DNA from: Tetradesmus obliquus
Lineage: Eukaryota; Chlorophyta; Chlorophyceae; Sphaeropleales; Scenedesmaceae
DNA: 64,000 bases
Assembly (NCBI GenBank): GCA_030272155.1
Contig: CP126206.1
Location: forward strand, 1,426,001-1,490,000
Reading direction: 5' to 3'
Shown here: one piece after another, positions 43,688 through 54,513 of the stretch
Position numbering within the stretch: the stretch's first letter is position 1
Layout: each line of letters starts with the position of its first letter
Program-made: the position numbers and the translations under genes
Notes under the pieces: model-generated
Told to the model about the DNA's origin: nothing
Databases searched by the model: none
Seen by the model: the letters and a program-made list of their open reading frames with translations, nothing else

Positions 43688-46607
43688 ATGTCTACAACAC
43701 CAGAGACAGTAGAGCAGAAGATTGTCGCCAAGGAGGCCGAGGTTGAGCTTGTGAAGCGGCAGCTGCAGGATGCTTCTGGAGACCGGGAGTTGCTGCTGCA
43801 GCAGCAGCTGACAGCACTGCGGCAGGAGCTGGCACCGCTGCGGCAGGAGAAGGTGCTGCTCATGCAGCAGCAGGCAGGTGCGGCTGGGTCGCAGCTTTCC
43901 TGGCAACCTACATCAGCTGCTTATCAAGCAAGCTTGCAGCAACCATGGAGAGCAGCATTCCCCAGCTGTCAGCAGTGCTACTGCATGCACCCGGTGTTGC
44001 TATGTTTTTCCTATGGTGCTGTAGCAAGTGCTTTGCTGCATGCATGCAAGCCCTTCAATGCACACGATGCCTGCTTGTGTCCATGTTGATGATGCATGCT
44101 GCGGTGTGGAATGTATGCCCCCTCCACGCTTTGCTTTCCCACCCCACCCTTTCTTGACCGACATTGCACATCTTGTGTTGTTGTCCACCTCTGCAACACC
44201 CTCCTGCATGCTCCTGTGCGCTGCTAGCCACTGTGTTGTCATGCTGCAAGCTTCTTTGTTTGACCATTTGCTGATCTCCTGCCCACGTGTCCTTGCATGT
44301 GCTGTTCATGGCTACCACCTGGCTTCTTCTCTCGTCCCGCAGCAGCAGCAGCAGCAGCAGCAGGAGGAGGAGGAGGTGAGTCATGCATGTACTTGCAAGG
44401 CTGCCAAACCAGCGTTGCTTGCAGTTGCTTGTAAAGCAGCTGCTAAAGCCCATGCCCCAGCAGTCCTGTTTATTAAGAGCACTACATGCAGCACCACCTG
44501 GCGCATGGTAGCTACCCTCATGCTATCTGTAACCATTAGAATCAGCGAGGCAACTGCATTTCAGATCCATGTGAAGGCTTTTGCTGCAGCCAGCTATGTT
44601 GCAGCAACATAAAACCACAACACTCTGCACTCCCAATCATAGCATGCACCAGTGCCACACACACTCTGCACAGGTCAATCTTTGTGTGCACTCTGCGCTG
44701 TCAAAAGACAACACAAGAGTGCCACATTACAGTCATGCACTCCTGAATGCTGCATGCGTAATGCTGATTGCATACGCCACTGATGTTGACCTGTGCTGCC
44801 CTGCTCTGCCCTGCCTTGCTCCTGTGCATGCGCCATCAACTGCCATTCCTTGGCGGCCCTGCTTCACCACAACAGCACCAGGTGAGTGTTGGAGTTGAGC
44901 ATTGGTGGTATGTCAGCATGCAGCGGCCGCCTGTGGCGCATGCCAGCAGTTGCTGCCAACTCTTCTGCAAGACTATGTGCTGGTCCCATGGGGAGGTTTT
45001 CTGCAGCCCGAGCTGCCACAGCAGCATGGAGCGTGTTCATGTGTGCTGCACGCCCCTGTGCTTTCATGTTGCAAGCTTCTTTGTTTGACCCTTTGCTCAA
45101 CATCGCCCTGCCCGTGTGTCCCTTGCATGTGCTCTTCACGGCTCCCACCTGGTTTCTTCTCTCGTCCCCACAGCAGCAGCAGGTGAGTTGTGCATGTGGC
45201 TGCGGTGGTGCTTATGGCAAGGCTGCCAAACCAGCATTGCTTGCCGCTGTGTGCGGAGCAGCCGTGAAACCCCATGCAACAGCATGGCTCATTGTCAGGA
45301 GTACAACCTGCACCTCATTATGCAGCATGCTAGCTGTCATGCATGTCTGCTAATCTGCCCACCCCCCTGTGCCCTTGCATGTGCCTTCACGACTCCTGCC
45401 TTGGTTTCTTCCCTTGTTCCACAGGAGCAGCAGGTGAGATACTGCCTGGTGCTGGTATCACTTGTTGTCAGTGCAGGGACACCCTTTTCGGGTACTAAGT
45501 CAGCAATGCAGTCGATGGGTCCAGTTTCTGACAGTTTGCAGCAACTGCTGCTGCTTGTGAAGCAAGCCTGCAGCAACCAGTCAGCAGTACTCCTCAGGCA
45601 TCAGGAGTGCATGCAACAGTCTGCTGCCTAGGTGTCCATGCAGCAAGAACTCCTGCGCAATGTCTTGCCACCATGTGCACATACGCTTGAGGCCTTGTTC
45701 AGAGCAGCAGGCAGCCTGCAGGACGACGGTGCACTTTTGTGTGCCGAGTGATATGTGCTTTGTCCTGCAACCTTGTTTGACCGTTGCTGCACGCCCTGCC
45801 CCCTGTACGCTTGCACGTGCCCTTCATACCTGCCTGGGCTTCTGCACCACACCACAGCAACAGGTGAGACATTGCATGGGTGGTTACAGGATGGGCTGCA
45901 TTGCACTTTCGCACTTGTTGTCATGCCTTTTTCAAACCTTGTTCTGACTGACAACGTGGCCATCAACATCTATGCAGCAGTCCTTGTGCATGTGCTGAGC
46001 AGCCTTGCAGTGTGCACTGCTCTTCACATTTCATATTGATACATACATACATGTGTCTTACACACAATGCTGTGTGCATGGTTGCAACCCAGTGCACAAG
46101 ATTGCACTGAACAATGCACAGTCCAGAGAAGTGGTGTGCCTCACTTGCGTTGGGTTTGGTCATTGCCTGTGTGCTGCAGCAGGCTTGATTGACGACATTG
46201 CCAGGCTTCTGCGTCCCATCCAGCAGCTGGTGGTGGCAGTCTATGACAATCAGCACCTGCCTACACAGACTCAGGCCAGCAGCGCAAATCAGCGGCTGCG
46301 ACATCAGGTCTTTGCGGCCTACAGCGCCAACAGTGACAGTGGGCAGGAAAGCTGGTGTGTTGTCACTGGCCTGTGGTGGCCCTCGCTGGCCAGAGCGGGC
46401 TGCCCATATGTACGTGCTGCTCACATCATGGGCCGGGCAACTCCTGCTATTGATTGGGTGAGTTCCTCCTTGTATTGATTCAAGTATGTATGTAATTGGC
46501 CTCTTTTTAAATCCTTGCTGGTATAATTCCTAGTACTACAGAAGCCCATAAGCCACAATGCTCTTGGGTTCCATGCAGCTGGCACCTGGCTCTTCTGGTC
46601 ACTGATG

Positions 46608-46643
<36 letters not shown>

Positions 46644-47928
46644 CGTCACACTGTTCTTTTGCACACACTGCGGGATAATAGCGCTGCATGTACCCGGCCA
46701 ACACCAGTTGCATGCATGCTGACTGGACACACGTGGACCTGGCCTTACTGAGTGTACCTGTGCCTCCTTAGCCTGGCACTGCATGTGTTGCTGTTGTTAA
46801 GACTTGTTATTCTCCGTTTATACTGGGTGGCCCTGACAGAGGGGTCTGGCCCCGTCGGATCCGTTGTCGACGTCATACAGACTCATGCTGTGTCATGACC
46901 GTTGCTTGCACCTGCATGCACTCTCGGTTGCATGCATGTGCGTGCATTGCTATTTACTGTCCTGCGTGCTACATGCTGATATATCCTTCTTTGTGAAACA
47001 ATCTGTCTCTGAACTGTCACTATGCCAGGCTGCCATGGATCTGGGACCCTCGCCAGATGTGCTGCCAAACGTGGTGCCCATGATGGCTGGCGTGGAGCGC
47101 GCATTTGACAGCTACCGCATGTGTGCAGTGCCCAGCAGGGATGCTTTAACAGAGGATGTGAGCTTTGAGGTAAGTGGCAGCAGCCACCATTGCGACTGTG
47201 GGTGTGTGTTTGTGTGTGTCGCAAAGACAAGGGTGTTTGGCGATCAGCATCACCTGCTTCCTACCTACTGGGCTTATGCACGTCATGGGTGGGGTATTGA
47301 AGTGTTCACCTGACTCGTGACCTTTGTCTGGCCTGTCTGGTGTGACATGTTGAGCACTGTATAATGGCTACATTCACTCACCTCAGGTGTTGCATGCAGT
47401 TGTGGTCGAGGCTCAGCTGGTGTGCAAACCTTGCCCGGTGTTGCAACGGGTTTGCTCTCCTGCAACGGGTTTGCACTTGTGCAGATCCACATTCTGGACC
47501 CAGCGTTGATGACCCAGCCTGTGTATCAGGAGTTTGCTGGCAGATTCAAGCAGGACCATGAGCAGTGGACCCACCCGTCCTCGAGGAAGCAGCAGCGGCT
47601 GGGGTTGGGCGACCTGCAGGCAACTGAGCTGACTTTTGGCCAACTGCACAAGCAGCCCCTGGTTTTCCTGGGGGGCCAGCGGCCTGCAAGGAGGTGCTTC
47701 ACCTACCACGCCTTCTGGGCTCTCCGGCACGCCGGAATCAGGGGTTGGGATGCAGGCGGGCTTGTGATCGATGAAAACCACCTTGGCTGGCTGTCCCCAA
47801 CACTTGAGTCGCGGCTGCATGCCACAGCTTTGTGGGCACGCATGCAGTCTGTGCAGGCGCTGGGTGCAGGCAGCGATAGCGTGAGCAGCGCTGCTGCTGA
47901 GGAAGCTGCAGCTGCAGGCCACCACTAG
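43688..47928 (+). CDS. Coiled-coil protein with HNH_2-like nuclease domain
   Basis: Exon 43688 to about 43880 starts at ATG (MSTTPETVEQKIVAKEAEVE) and forms a heptad-like coiled coil (LTALRQELAPLRQEKVLLMQ). Very short exons coding Gln/Glu may follow at 44343-45863. A large exon ending at 46459 reads LIDDIARLLRPIQQLVVAVY, then ESWCVVTGLWW and VRAAHIMGRATPAIDW. Next come 47029-47169 (PNVVPMMAGVERAFDSYRMC) and 47485-47928 (IHILDPALMTQPV through FLGGQRPARRCFTYH to stop). The order CVVTG, AAHI, then PNV..FDSY resembles the HNH_2 endonuclease domain found in fungal and algal proteins. The third His normally before FD is replaced (GVERAFD), so cleavage activity is doubtful. Downstream exons at 48.1-49.2 kb may be an alternative 3' end. 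Confidence 0.5.
44240..45870 (+). repeat. Tandemly copied intron-microexon-intron units
   Basis: The intron 3' end (GCAAGCTTCTTTGTTTGACC ... CTTCTCTCGTCCC..CAG) recurs near 44245, 45069 and, diverged, near 45350 and 45766. Each leads into a CAG-type microexon: 44343-44375, 45174-45182, 45425-45433 and 45858-45863. Another candidate is 44876-44881. The intron 5' part (GGCTGCCAAACCAGC(G/A)TTGC) is shared by the first and third units. Confidence 0.85.
44343..44375 (+). other. 33-nt poly-Gln/Glu microexon
   Basis: Bounded by a CCCGCAG acceptor and a GTGAGT donor; codes seven Gln and four Glu. First of a series of similar cassettes. Confidence 0.6.
46608..46643. repeat. (ATCA)n tetranucleotide microsatellite
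   Basis: About eight to nine perfect units. Confidence 0.97.
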
Positions 47929-48099
47929 CTGGGCAAGCAGCTGTGTGTGGGTCTTTCATTGCAGGGTGTGTAAATATGTGCCACTGACACATGCATGTCT
48001 GTCAGTGTTAGGTTGCGTGTGTACCCTTGGGTGCCGTTCCTTAGTCCACACCCCCAACAGCGGTCCTTACTTGACGCAGTACTAGTGACAACGACGAAG

Positions 48100-49173
48100 C
48101 GGGCTTGGGTCACCCACCCCTCTAGCAGCAGTGGGCGGAGTCCAGGCAGTGGAGGACTGAGGGCCGTGCCAAGCTTCTGCACAACCACTACAAGGCTGGC
48201 ACTCCACTGCCAGAGTGGGCCAAGGTGAGTCATGTTGTTCACTCTTGGCATGTGCATGATGTGCATTCTGCATGCTGGACTCTGCTGTACGCGCACTCAG
48301 TCAGCAACACGTTGGGGCCAGTGAGTCGCCCTTTGCCAGCCTGTATGCTGACTTTGCCACATGCAGTGACATGCGATTGTGGCATGACACATGTGTGAAT
48401 GCAGTGTGCAGTACAGCTGCAGACAAGCAACCCCTTCAATCTGTCATGGATGTCTTCCTGCTGCGTTCCTTTGCTGTTGAAGACGCTTGATGACAAGGAC
48501 TACCCGGACTACTTTGAGCTGCAGACTGCCGTGAAGAAAGCTGTCGCATCAGGCGGAGCGTCAGTGGTGCAGACCCCAAGCAACCCTGTGGTGCAGGTGT
48601 GTGTGAGCACAAAAGCCACCACTTTCAGGGGCCAGCATACATTGTTGCACATGTGTCGCCGCTTGGGCCGTTTGAGCAGCAAGTATCACCACAGCTCTGC
48701 CTACAAGTTGCTTGACATGTGCACAGTGACTTCAAGTGTTACCATGGTTGCTGGCCAGCAGCAGGCATCCGCTGCAACCAATGAAAGCACCCTTGCAAAT
48801 GCTGCCATCGCAGGAGACCACTGAGCGTTCAGACCACCAGGTACTGCTGGAGCTCCTCCTGAAAGGTCGCAGCACCCAGCTGCAGTTCTGCTTGCACCCC
48901 TACTGGTGGCGCAGCAGCCACAGCACGTGCAGCAGCAGCACCCAAACCTAAGGCAGCAGCCAAACCACGCGCAACAGCAGCTCGCAAAGCCAAGAGCACG
49001 CGCCGGCAGCAGACAGCAGCAGACAGCGATGATGACTCTGCAGACACCAGTGACTCAACACACCAGGACACAGACTGCACCCTTGCATCTGACGACACTT
49101 ATGAGGGGGCGCACGAGGAGCCCAAGCAGTACAGGAACCGCACAGACACATCCAAAGGACAGGCACGCACAGG
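48100..49173 (+). CDS. Unassigned exons downstream of the HNH-like gene
   Basis: Exon-like segments end at donors. WRTEGRAKLLHNHYKAGTPL through PEWAK ends near 48223 (GTGAGT). TLDDKDYPDYFELQTAVKKA through PSNPVVQ ends near 48595. The last reads AAAPKPKAAAKPRATAARK, then ADSDDDSADTSDSTHQD, and stops at about 49173. The final part, basic then acidic and Ser-rich, looks like a disordered nuclear tail. They may be the 3' exons of the preceding gene or a separate gene; no family is recognised. Confidence 0.4.
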
Positions 49174-49370
49174 CTGAGGATGGCCTTGGCAGGGGCATGC
49201 GCAGCAGGCAGGCCAACGTGTGTGTCTGTGTCTCTGCCTGACAACCATGAGATGGCCTAGGCTTTACTGTGTTGTGTGCTGCAACTGGTGCAGGCATCAA
49301 TGCATGCGTATCAGCATTTACTAGGCTTGATGAGTTACTGGTACACATGCATGCTGGGCCGTCTCAGCAA

Positions 49371-49408
49371 GGGTTTAGGTTTTTCCCCTAAACCCTAAAC
49401 CCTAAATC
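49371..49408. repeat. Head-to-head telomere-type repeat
   Basis: GGGTTTAGG is followed after six bases by CCCTAAA repeated about three times, ending CCCTAAATCC. The G-rich and C-rich strands face each other. The motif directly abuts the truncated retrotransposon. Confidence 0.85.
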
Positions 49409-49441
49409 CTTTACGCTTCCATACGTTCCTCAGTCGTTACA
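49409..49441 (+). repeat. 5' LTR remnant
   Basis: Matches the last 33 bp of the 3' LTR with one mismatch, ending CGTTACA. The remainder of the LTR is absent; telomere-type repeats precede it. Confidence 0.85.
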
Positions 49442-50443
49442 GTGGTAGCTGAGACGGCATAACATGTGTTGTCACAGGACGAACATTGTCCTCATTACTA
49501 ACTGGAACCTCAGCAGCAGCAGTGGCACAGAACGGTGCTCCATCCTGCTGTGCTGGCACTACATGTGGCTTATCAACATACACCACAAAGTCACACTTGG
49601 CCCTGACTGTCTGGCCTGATTTATTTTCAACAAACAACGGTGTTTTCAACAAACATAACGCCTGAGCAATGTCATGCTGCGCAACACCGGTGAACTGTAC
49701 TTGGCTGGAAGCAAAATGCAAGCGCCAAGCGCAAGGCACTGCAGCTTATGCAGCCTGTACCTGGTCAGAAACAGCTCACGTTGCTGTCTTGGAGTGTGCA
49801 ACCACAGGAAATCACCTTGTTCAAATTTTCCATCAAAGGACTTACTGCCTGCACAGCAGTAGTCTGGCAGCAACACATTGCTGCCATCTTCTGAAGCACA
49901 TGCATCAACAGTGCATGGTGTGACAAGTTCATCTTGCAGCTCAGCAAAAATTGCTGGGCTGATTTGCAGCTCATCATCTGCTGCAAAGGGGTTTATTTGC
50001 TGGGCAACAGCAGCAGTAACCTTGTTACTCTGTGCACTTGCTACGCCAACAGCAGTAACCGTGTTACTCCGTGCACTCTCAGCAGCAAGCAAGTTGCTCT
50101 GTTCACTGAAGGAACCCTCCTCGCCCGCGTAGGGGTCATAAGAGCTTCGGCCAGGGCCGAAGATTGCATCACGCCACTCAGGAGTGAGATCAGCAATCAG
50201 CGCATGGTAGCGCTCCTCTAAGTCCTGCCAGCTGTCAGGGCTGGGCTCTGACAGCATGCTTGCATCTGCTGACAGTTCTGCATCACGCACTTCAGCTAGC
50301 GCTGCAAAGCTGTTTGCATGCTCAGGCCGGCTGGCAGCAGGTGTGAACATGGCAGTCTGCGGGAAACCAGCAGGGGCAGCTGCACTGGTTCGGTTGCTGG
50401 TGCCACGGCACGTGTGTTGTTTGACAGTGGAGCAGAACAGCAC
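49442..50443 (-). CDS. Antisense ORF of the retrotransposon
   Basis: The main open frame is 50443-49646 (265 codons); similar coding-like sequence continues in another frame to about 49440 (PLFVENKSGQTVRAKCDFVV). It is rich in Asp, Glu, Ser and Ala with varied composition (SPDSWQDLEERYHALIADLT, PEWRDAIFGPGRSSYDPYAG, WLHTPRQQRELFLTRYRLHK). The opposite-strand frame there looks like random antisense. No Gag zinc knuckle is seen. The Chlamydomonas Ty3/gypsy element REM1 is known to carry an ORF opposite to its polyprotein, so an ambisense layout has precedent. The end of the ORF overlaps the start of the protease frame. Function unknown. Confidence 0.5.
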
Positions 50444-50815
50444 AACTACATATCTGTTGCTTTCTGCGCACGCACTGGTGTTACACTGCGGGATAGTAAA
50501 ACTCCACTGTCTGTTGTTGGCATTGCAGGCGCTGCTGCACAGACTGCGCAGCAGTGCACTGCTACTTTGCGCATGCAGGGTTTGGCTTCACAGTTAAACT
50601 TTGCTGTCATTGATATGCCAGCAGCTTTTGATGTTATTTTAGGTGATGCATGGCTTAAACGCATGAAACGGCTCAGCTTGATTTTGCATATGCTACATGC
50701 ACAGGGGCAGGCAAGGGTAAAACGTCAATCATTTTTTTCAGGATTTGCCTCCCAAGCAGCCTTCCCCTGCTCAGCCTACTGTACTGTCTTAAGCCCAGGC
50801 CAAGAGAATCAGTAA
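50318..50815 (+). pseudogene. Retroviral-type aspartic protease domain
   Basis: The region contains ARVLFDSGAEQHNYIS with the catalytic DSGA and FDVILGDAWLKRM with the ILG motif. The domain lies directly before RT. It is open over 165 codons, but the reading frame to RT passes a stop at 50815. Confidence 0.85.
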
Positions 50816-50837
50816 GCAAGAGTTCTGGTACTGTCTG

Positions 50838-51709
50838 ATGGTGGTGAAGCAGGTACCTGTGCCTGCTGACAGTGGTGACACTGCTGTTTGTGCAGCTTCA
50901 ATCTTTGCACCGCAGGATGCTCGTGTGGCCCAACTACAGGCTGAGTGTCCTACTGTGTTCACGGACCACCCACCACATGGAGGCTCCAAGCTACAAATCG
51001 ACTATGAAGTGATTCCACTCGAGCCAGGTGCGTCGCCTATCTTACGGCCTATGTTCCGCTATTCTCCAGCTGAAATGGAAGAGATGGAAAAGCAAATACG
51101 GCAGTTGCTTGAGCTAGGTTACATACAGCCTTCACTGTCACCGTTTGGTGCTCCGGTGCTGTTTGTGAAAAAGCCACGTTCAACAGAACTGCGTATGTGT
51201 ATAGACTATCCACTATGAATACCTAACACTCAGTTTCGGCCTGGTGAACGCCCCTTCAGCGTTCCAGAGCCTGATGAATAAGCTCTTTTCAAAACACCTG
51301 TACAAGTTCGTGATGGTGTACCTGGATGACATCATCGTCTACAGCAAAAGCGAAGCAGAACACGAGAAACACTTGAGAATAGTGCTGGACATTCTCACGC
51401 AACACAACCTGACAGCTGCTCACTGGAAGTGCTCTTTTTATCAAAAAGAAGTGTTATTCCTAGGGCATATTGTCAGCGAAGAGGGAATTCGTGTTGATCC
51501 CGCCAAAGTGAAGGCAGTCAAAGACTTCCCTGCACCTGCAGACTGTCACACCTACGTTCGTTCCTCGGCATGACGAACTACTTTAGGAAGTTCATCAAGC
51601 GGTATGCACAGGTTGTTCATCCTATGACTGACCTGCTTAAAAGTAATATCGCTTTTCGTTGGTCAACAGCTTGTCAAGAGGCTTTTGACAAGGTCAAGGA
51701 GCTGCTGAC
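50838..51709 (+). pseudogene. Reverse transcriptase, internally deleted
   Basis: The N-terminal part runs through PTVFTDHPPHGGSKLQIDYE, PILRPMFRYSPAEMEEMEKQ and FGAPVLFVKKP to RMCIDY, then stops at 51218. Sequence resumes near 51235 at FGLVNAPSAFQSLMNKLF and FVMVYLDDIIVYSKS with the YLDD box. About 60-70 residues including motif A are missing. A frameshift follows near 51570, before MTNYFRKFIKRYAQVVHPMT. Confidence 0.92.
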
Positions 51710-52140
51710 ATGTCAGCACCTGTGTTGTACAACAGCACCTGTGTTGACGTCAACACGCTACCAGATTGGCACAGCCAGGAACCGTTTGCAATGGTGTGTG
51801 ACGCATCATACTTAGGTGTATCTGGTGTTTTAATGCAAAAAGGACACCCGATTGCGTTCGAGTCACGCAAACAAACACCAGCAGAGTGTAACTATTCGCC
51901 CACAGAGCTCGAGATGCTCGCTGTAGTGTACTGCGTTAAAAAGTGGTGTTGTTACATTGAGGGCAGAGATGTAAGTGTCTTTACAGACCACAAGCCCAAT
52001 ACCTTCTTTGACACCAACACCATGCAGTCCATGCGGGCTGCTGGGTGGCTAGAAGCGCTTCAAGGTCACAGGCCTGTGACCAGCCTAGGCTGCAGTGGAA
52101 TTATAAGCCTGGAAAGCAAAACGTTGTGGCTGATGCGCTG
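51710..52140 (+). pseudogene. RNase H domain
   Basis: Reads PFAMVCDASYLGVSGVLMQK, FESRKQTPAECNYSPTELEM and VFTDHKPNTFF. The DAS, TELE and TDHK positions are the RNase H acidic residues. It is reached by a frameshift from RT and leaves frame again near 52075-52100 before QWNYKPGKQNVVADALSR. Confidence 0.92.
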
Positions 52141-53787
52141 AGTCGCCACCCTGTTGTTGATTCCGACCCTGGGTTAGTGTCATATGTTGGTGTAATGACA
52201 ACGTCCTCTGTTCAGGCCGCAGTGCTGCAGAACTCTGCCTTTGTGACGGAGCTGCGTGCAGCATATGCCGCTGATACTGCTTTTGCATGTAGTGCAAACA
52301 ATTGGACAGAAAAGGATGGTCTCTTTTACAGAGGCAGGACGCTAGTGCTGCCAGCTAATGATGAGCTGCGGCAAATGGTACTGCATGAGTGCCACGATGC
52401 GCCATATGCTGGTCATGTAGGGACCAGGCACACACTTAAAAACGTACAGCGTTACTTCTACTGGGCAGGCATGGCACGTGATGTTGCACGCTATGTCAAG
52501 GAGTGTGACTCCTGTCAGCGCAACAAGAGCAGTAACCGGACACCTGCTGGTATGCTGCGCCCTCTGCCCGTCCCTGGTGACACTTGGGAGTCTGTCAGCA
52601 TGGATCTGATTGTGTCTCTCCCAAGGACAGCTGCAGGTTACACAGCCATTGTTGTCTTTGTTGACAGGGTGTCCAAAATGGTGCGCTTGGCGCCGTGTGC
52701 TGATGATGTGAGTGCTGAGCAACTGGCTGACATCTTTGTTGCTCAGGTTGTGGCTAATCACGGTGTGCCCCGCTCCATTGTCACAGATCGAGATATTCGC
52801 TTCACAAGCAAATTCTGGAAGGCCTTTGTGGCACAGATGCGTGTTCAGCATGGCATGAGCACTGCATTCCACCCACAGAGTGATGGTAACACTGAACGTG
52901 TAAATCGTGTGTTGGAAGATATGCTGCGGCACTAGATTGACCCCACTCAAACGAATTGGGACTCTCTGCTGCCGATGGTGCAATTTTCCATCAACAATTC
53001 TTATCAGGAATCCATCAGCTCTGTGCCTTTTGAGCTGGTTTATGGCAAACGCCCCTGCCTGCCTTTGGATCTTGTTGTTCCAAGGGGGGAGGAGGGCGCT
53101 GCCCACGCCAATGCTACATGTGATTCAGCAACATCGCTAGCTGAACGTATTCAGACTTCTGTTGCACGCGCAAAGCTGTGTTTGCAAGCAGCGCAGCAGC
53201 GGCAGAAAGCGTATGCTGATATGCATAGAAGGGAGCTGCAGTTTGCAGTTGGTGATGAAGTTCTTTTAAGCACAAAGAACATCAAAGTGAAAACAGCTGG
53301 AACTCACAAGCTGTTGCCAAAATGGCTTGGCCCGTTTAAGGTGCTTCAGTGTGTAAATGAAATAACCTACAAGCTAACACTGCCTGCTAACCTCAAGATC
53401 CACCCCGTGTTTCACGTGTCACTGCTGAAGGCTTATCAGCAAGGTGGTCGAGTGCAACCCCCGCCTGTACCTGAGCTTATTGAAGATGAGCTAGAGTACG
53501 AGGTTGAGTCAGTTTTGGCTCACAGGGATGTACGTGTGAGGAGAAAAAGGAACAGAGCTACGACGCCTGTTCTGCAAAGGCAGAACCTCATCAAATGGAA
53601 GGGTTATGATGAGAGCAACAACACATGGGAGCCTGATCGCAATTGTTCTAATTGCCAGGACAAGATTGATGACTACTTTGCTCGTATTCAAGCAGGAGCC
53701 GGCACAAATAAACAGAAACGTACTGCAGATGGTGGTCTGCAGCCTGTACGCTCATCAAAGCGTGTACGTTTCGCGGCTGGTGTGTGA
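52100..53787 (+). pseudogene. Integrase with C-terminal chromodomain
   Basis: A zinc-binding HHCC segment (LHECHDAPYAGHVGTRHT ... CDSCQRNK) precedes the catalytic core: DLIVSLPRT, VTDRDIRFTSKFWKAF and HPQSDGNTERVNRVLEDML. A TAG stop at 52933-52935 breaks the frame. Afterwards IDPTQTNWDSLLPMVQFSIN and KLLPKWLGPFKV continue, and a chromodomain (YEVESVLAHRDV ... LIKWKGYDESNNTWEP) ends the protein near residues 150-230 of the downstream frame. Chromodomains direct integration to particular chromatin. Confidence 0.93.
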
Positions 53788-54143
53788 TTTGGTTTATGTT
53801 TTATGCGCGCGCTGCCCAAAGAGGCATTAAACACACACTAAAGACCCAATGAGTGTAGTGACTGGTGTCACTGAGCATACTGCTCACACTTTTAACTGGA
53901 ATCATGCATCTCGGTGCTGTACTGCAACTGGGGGAGCGAGGCCTGTTGTGTAATCTATCCTCAAGGGTGCTACGCTGAACTCCCTGCAACTTGGTTGTAG
54001 TTTGAGGAGTGATTCTGGTGACGACCCCTACTGTGCAGCTTTGAGCTGTAGCAGTACTGCTACAAAACTAGTTTTGGCCATATATGTTTATTAATACATA
54101 TGCGTTACAATCCTCTGGTGTTGACTGAGGGCAGTCAATCTAC

Positions 54144-54158
54144 CTAAGGAAGGAGGTA
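54144..54158 (+). other. Polypurine tract
   Basis: AAGGAAGGAGG immediately before the 3' LTR; the expected plus-strand primer site. Confidence 0.7.
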
Positions 54159-54501
54159 TGTAACGGCACAGTATAGAATATGCTGTAGGGTCTCTGTGAG
54201 AGCCGTGCCGTGCTAGCCTTGGTCAGACAGTTATGACCTAGGCCCGGTTGGCCAAGGACTTGGTTGGTCCAAGTCCTTGGAGCGTCCGACTAAGGATGTT
54301 GGGGACGGATCAACGTTAATCAGTAACGAGCCGTCAAGGACTAGGAGTCCTTAGCCAGGAGAACTACATATGCCCTGCAATGTAGGAGGGGATGGTATTC
54401 AGCACTCGGTACTCTGTATCGGAGAGTGATCCCCACGGGCTTGACATACAAAACAATTATATTCTTCTCTTTACGCTTCCTTACGTTCCTCAGTCGTTAC
54501 A
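54159..54501 (+). repeat. 3' LTR, 343 bp
   Basis: Starts TGTAACG and ends CGTTACA, perfect terminal inverted repeats of TG..CA type. It contains a palindromic AAGGACTTGG/CCAAGTCCTT segment near 54255-54280. The 14 bp after it (GTGGTAGCTGAGAC) also follow the 5' LTR remnant. Confidence 0.92.
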
Positions 54502-54513
54502 GTGGTAGCTGAG

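Larger units (their letters stand above)
49409..54501 (+). mobile_element. Ty3/gypsy chromovirus-type LTR retrotransposon, 5'-truncated and decayed
   Basis: Pol order is protease, reverse transcriptase, RNase H, integrase, chromodomain, typical of Ty3/gypsy chromoviruses. The 3' LTR (54159-54501) is complete with 7-bp terminal inverted repeats. Only the last 33 bp of the 5' LTR remain (49409-49441). The pol frame has a deletion in RT, two frameshifts and a stop in integrase, so the copy is dead. A long ORF runs antisense between the 5' LTR remnant and protease. Confidence 0.95.

Noticed and set aside
49409-49441. A full-length 5' LTR
   Set aside because: Only 33 bp match the 3' LTR; the bases before are telomere-type repeats unlike the LTR.
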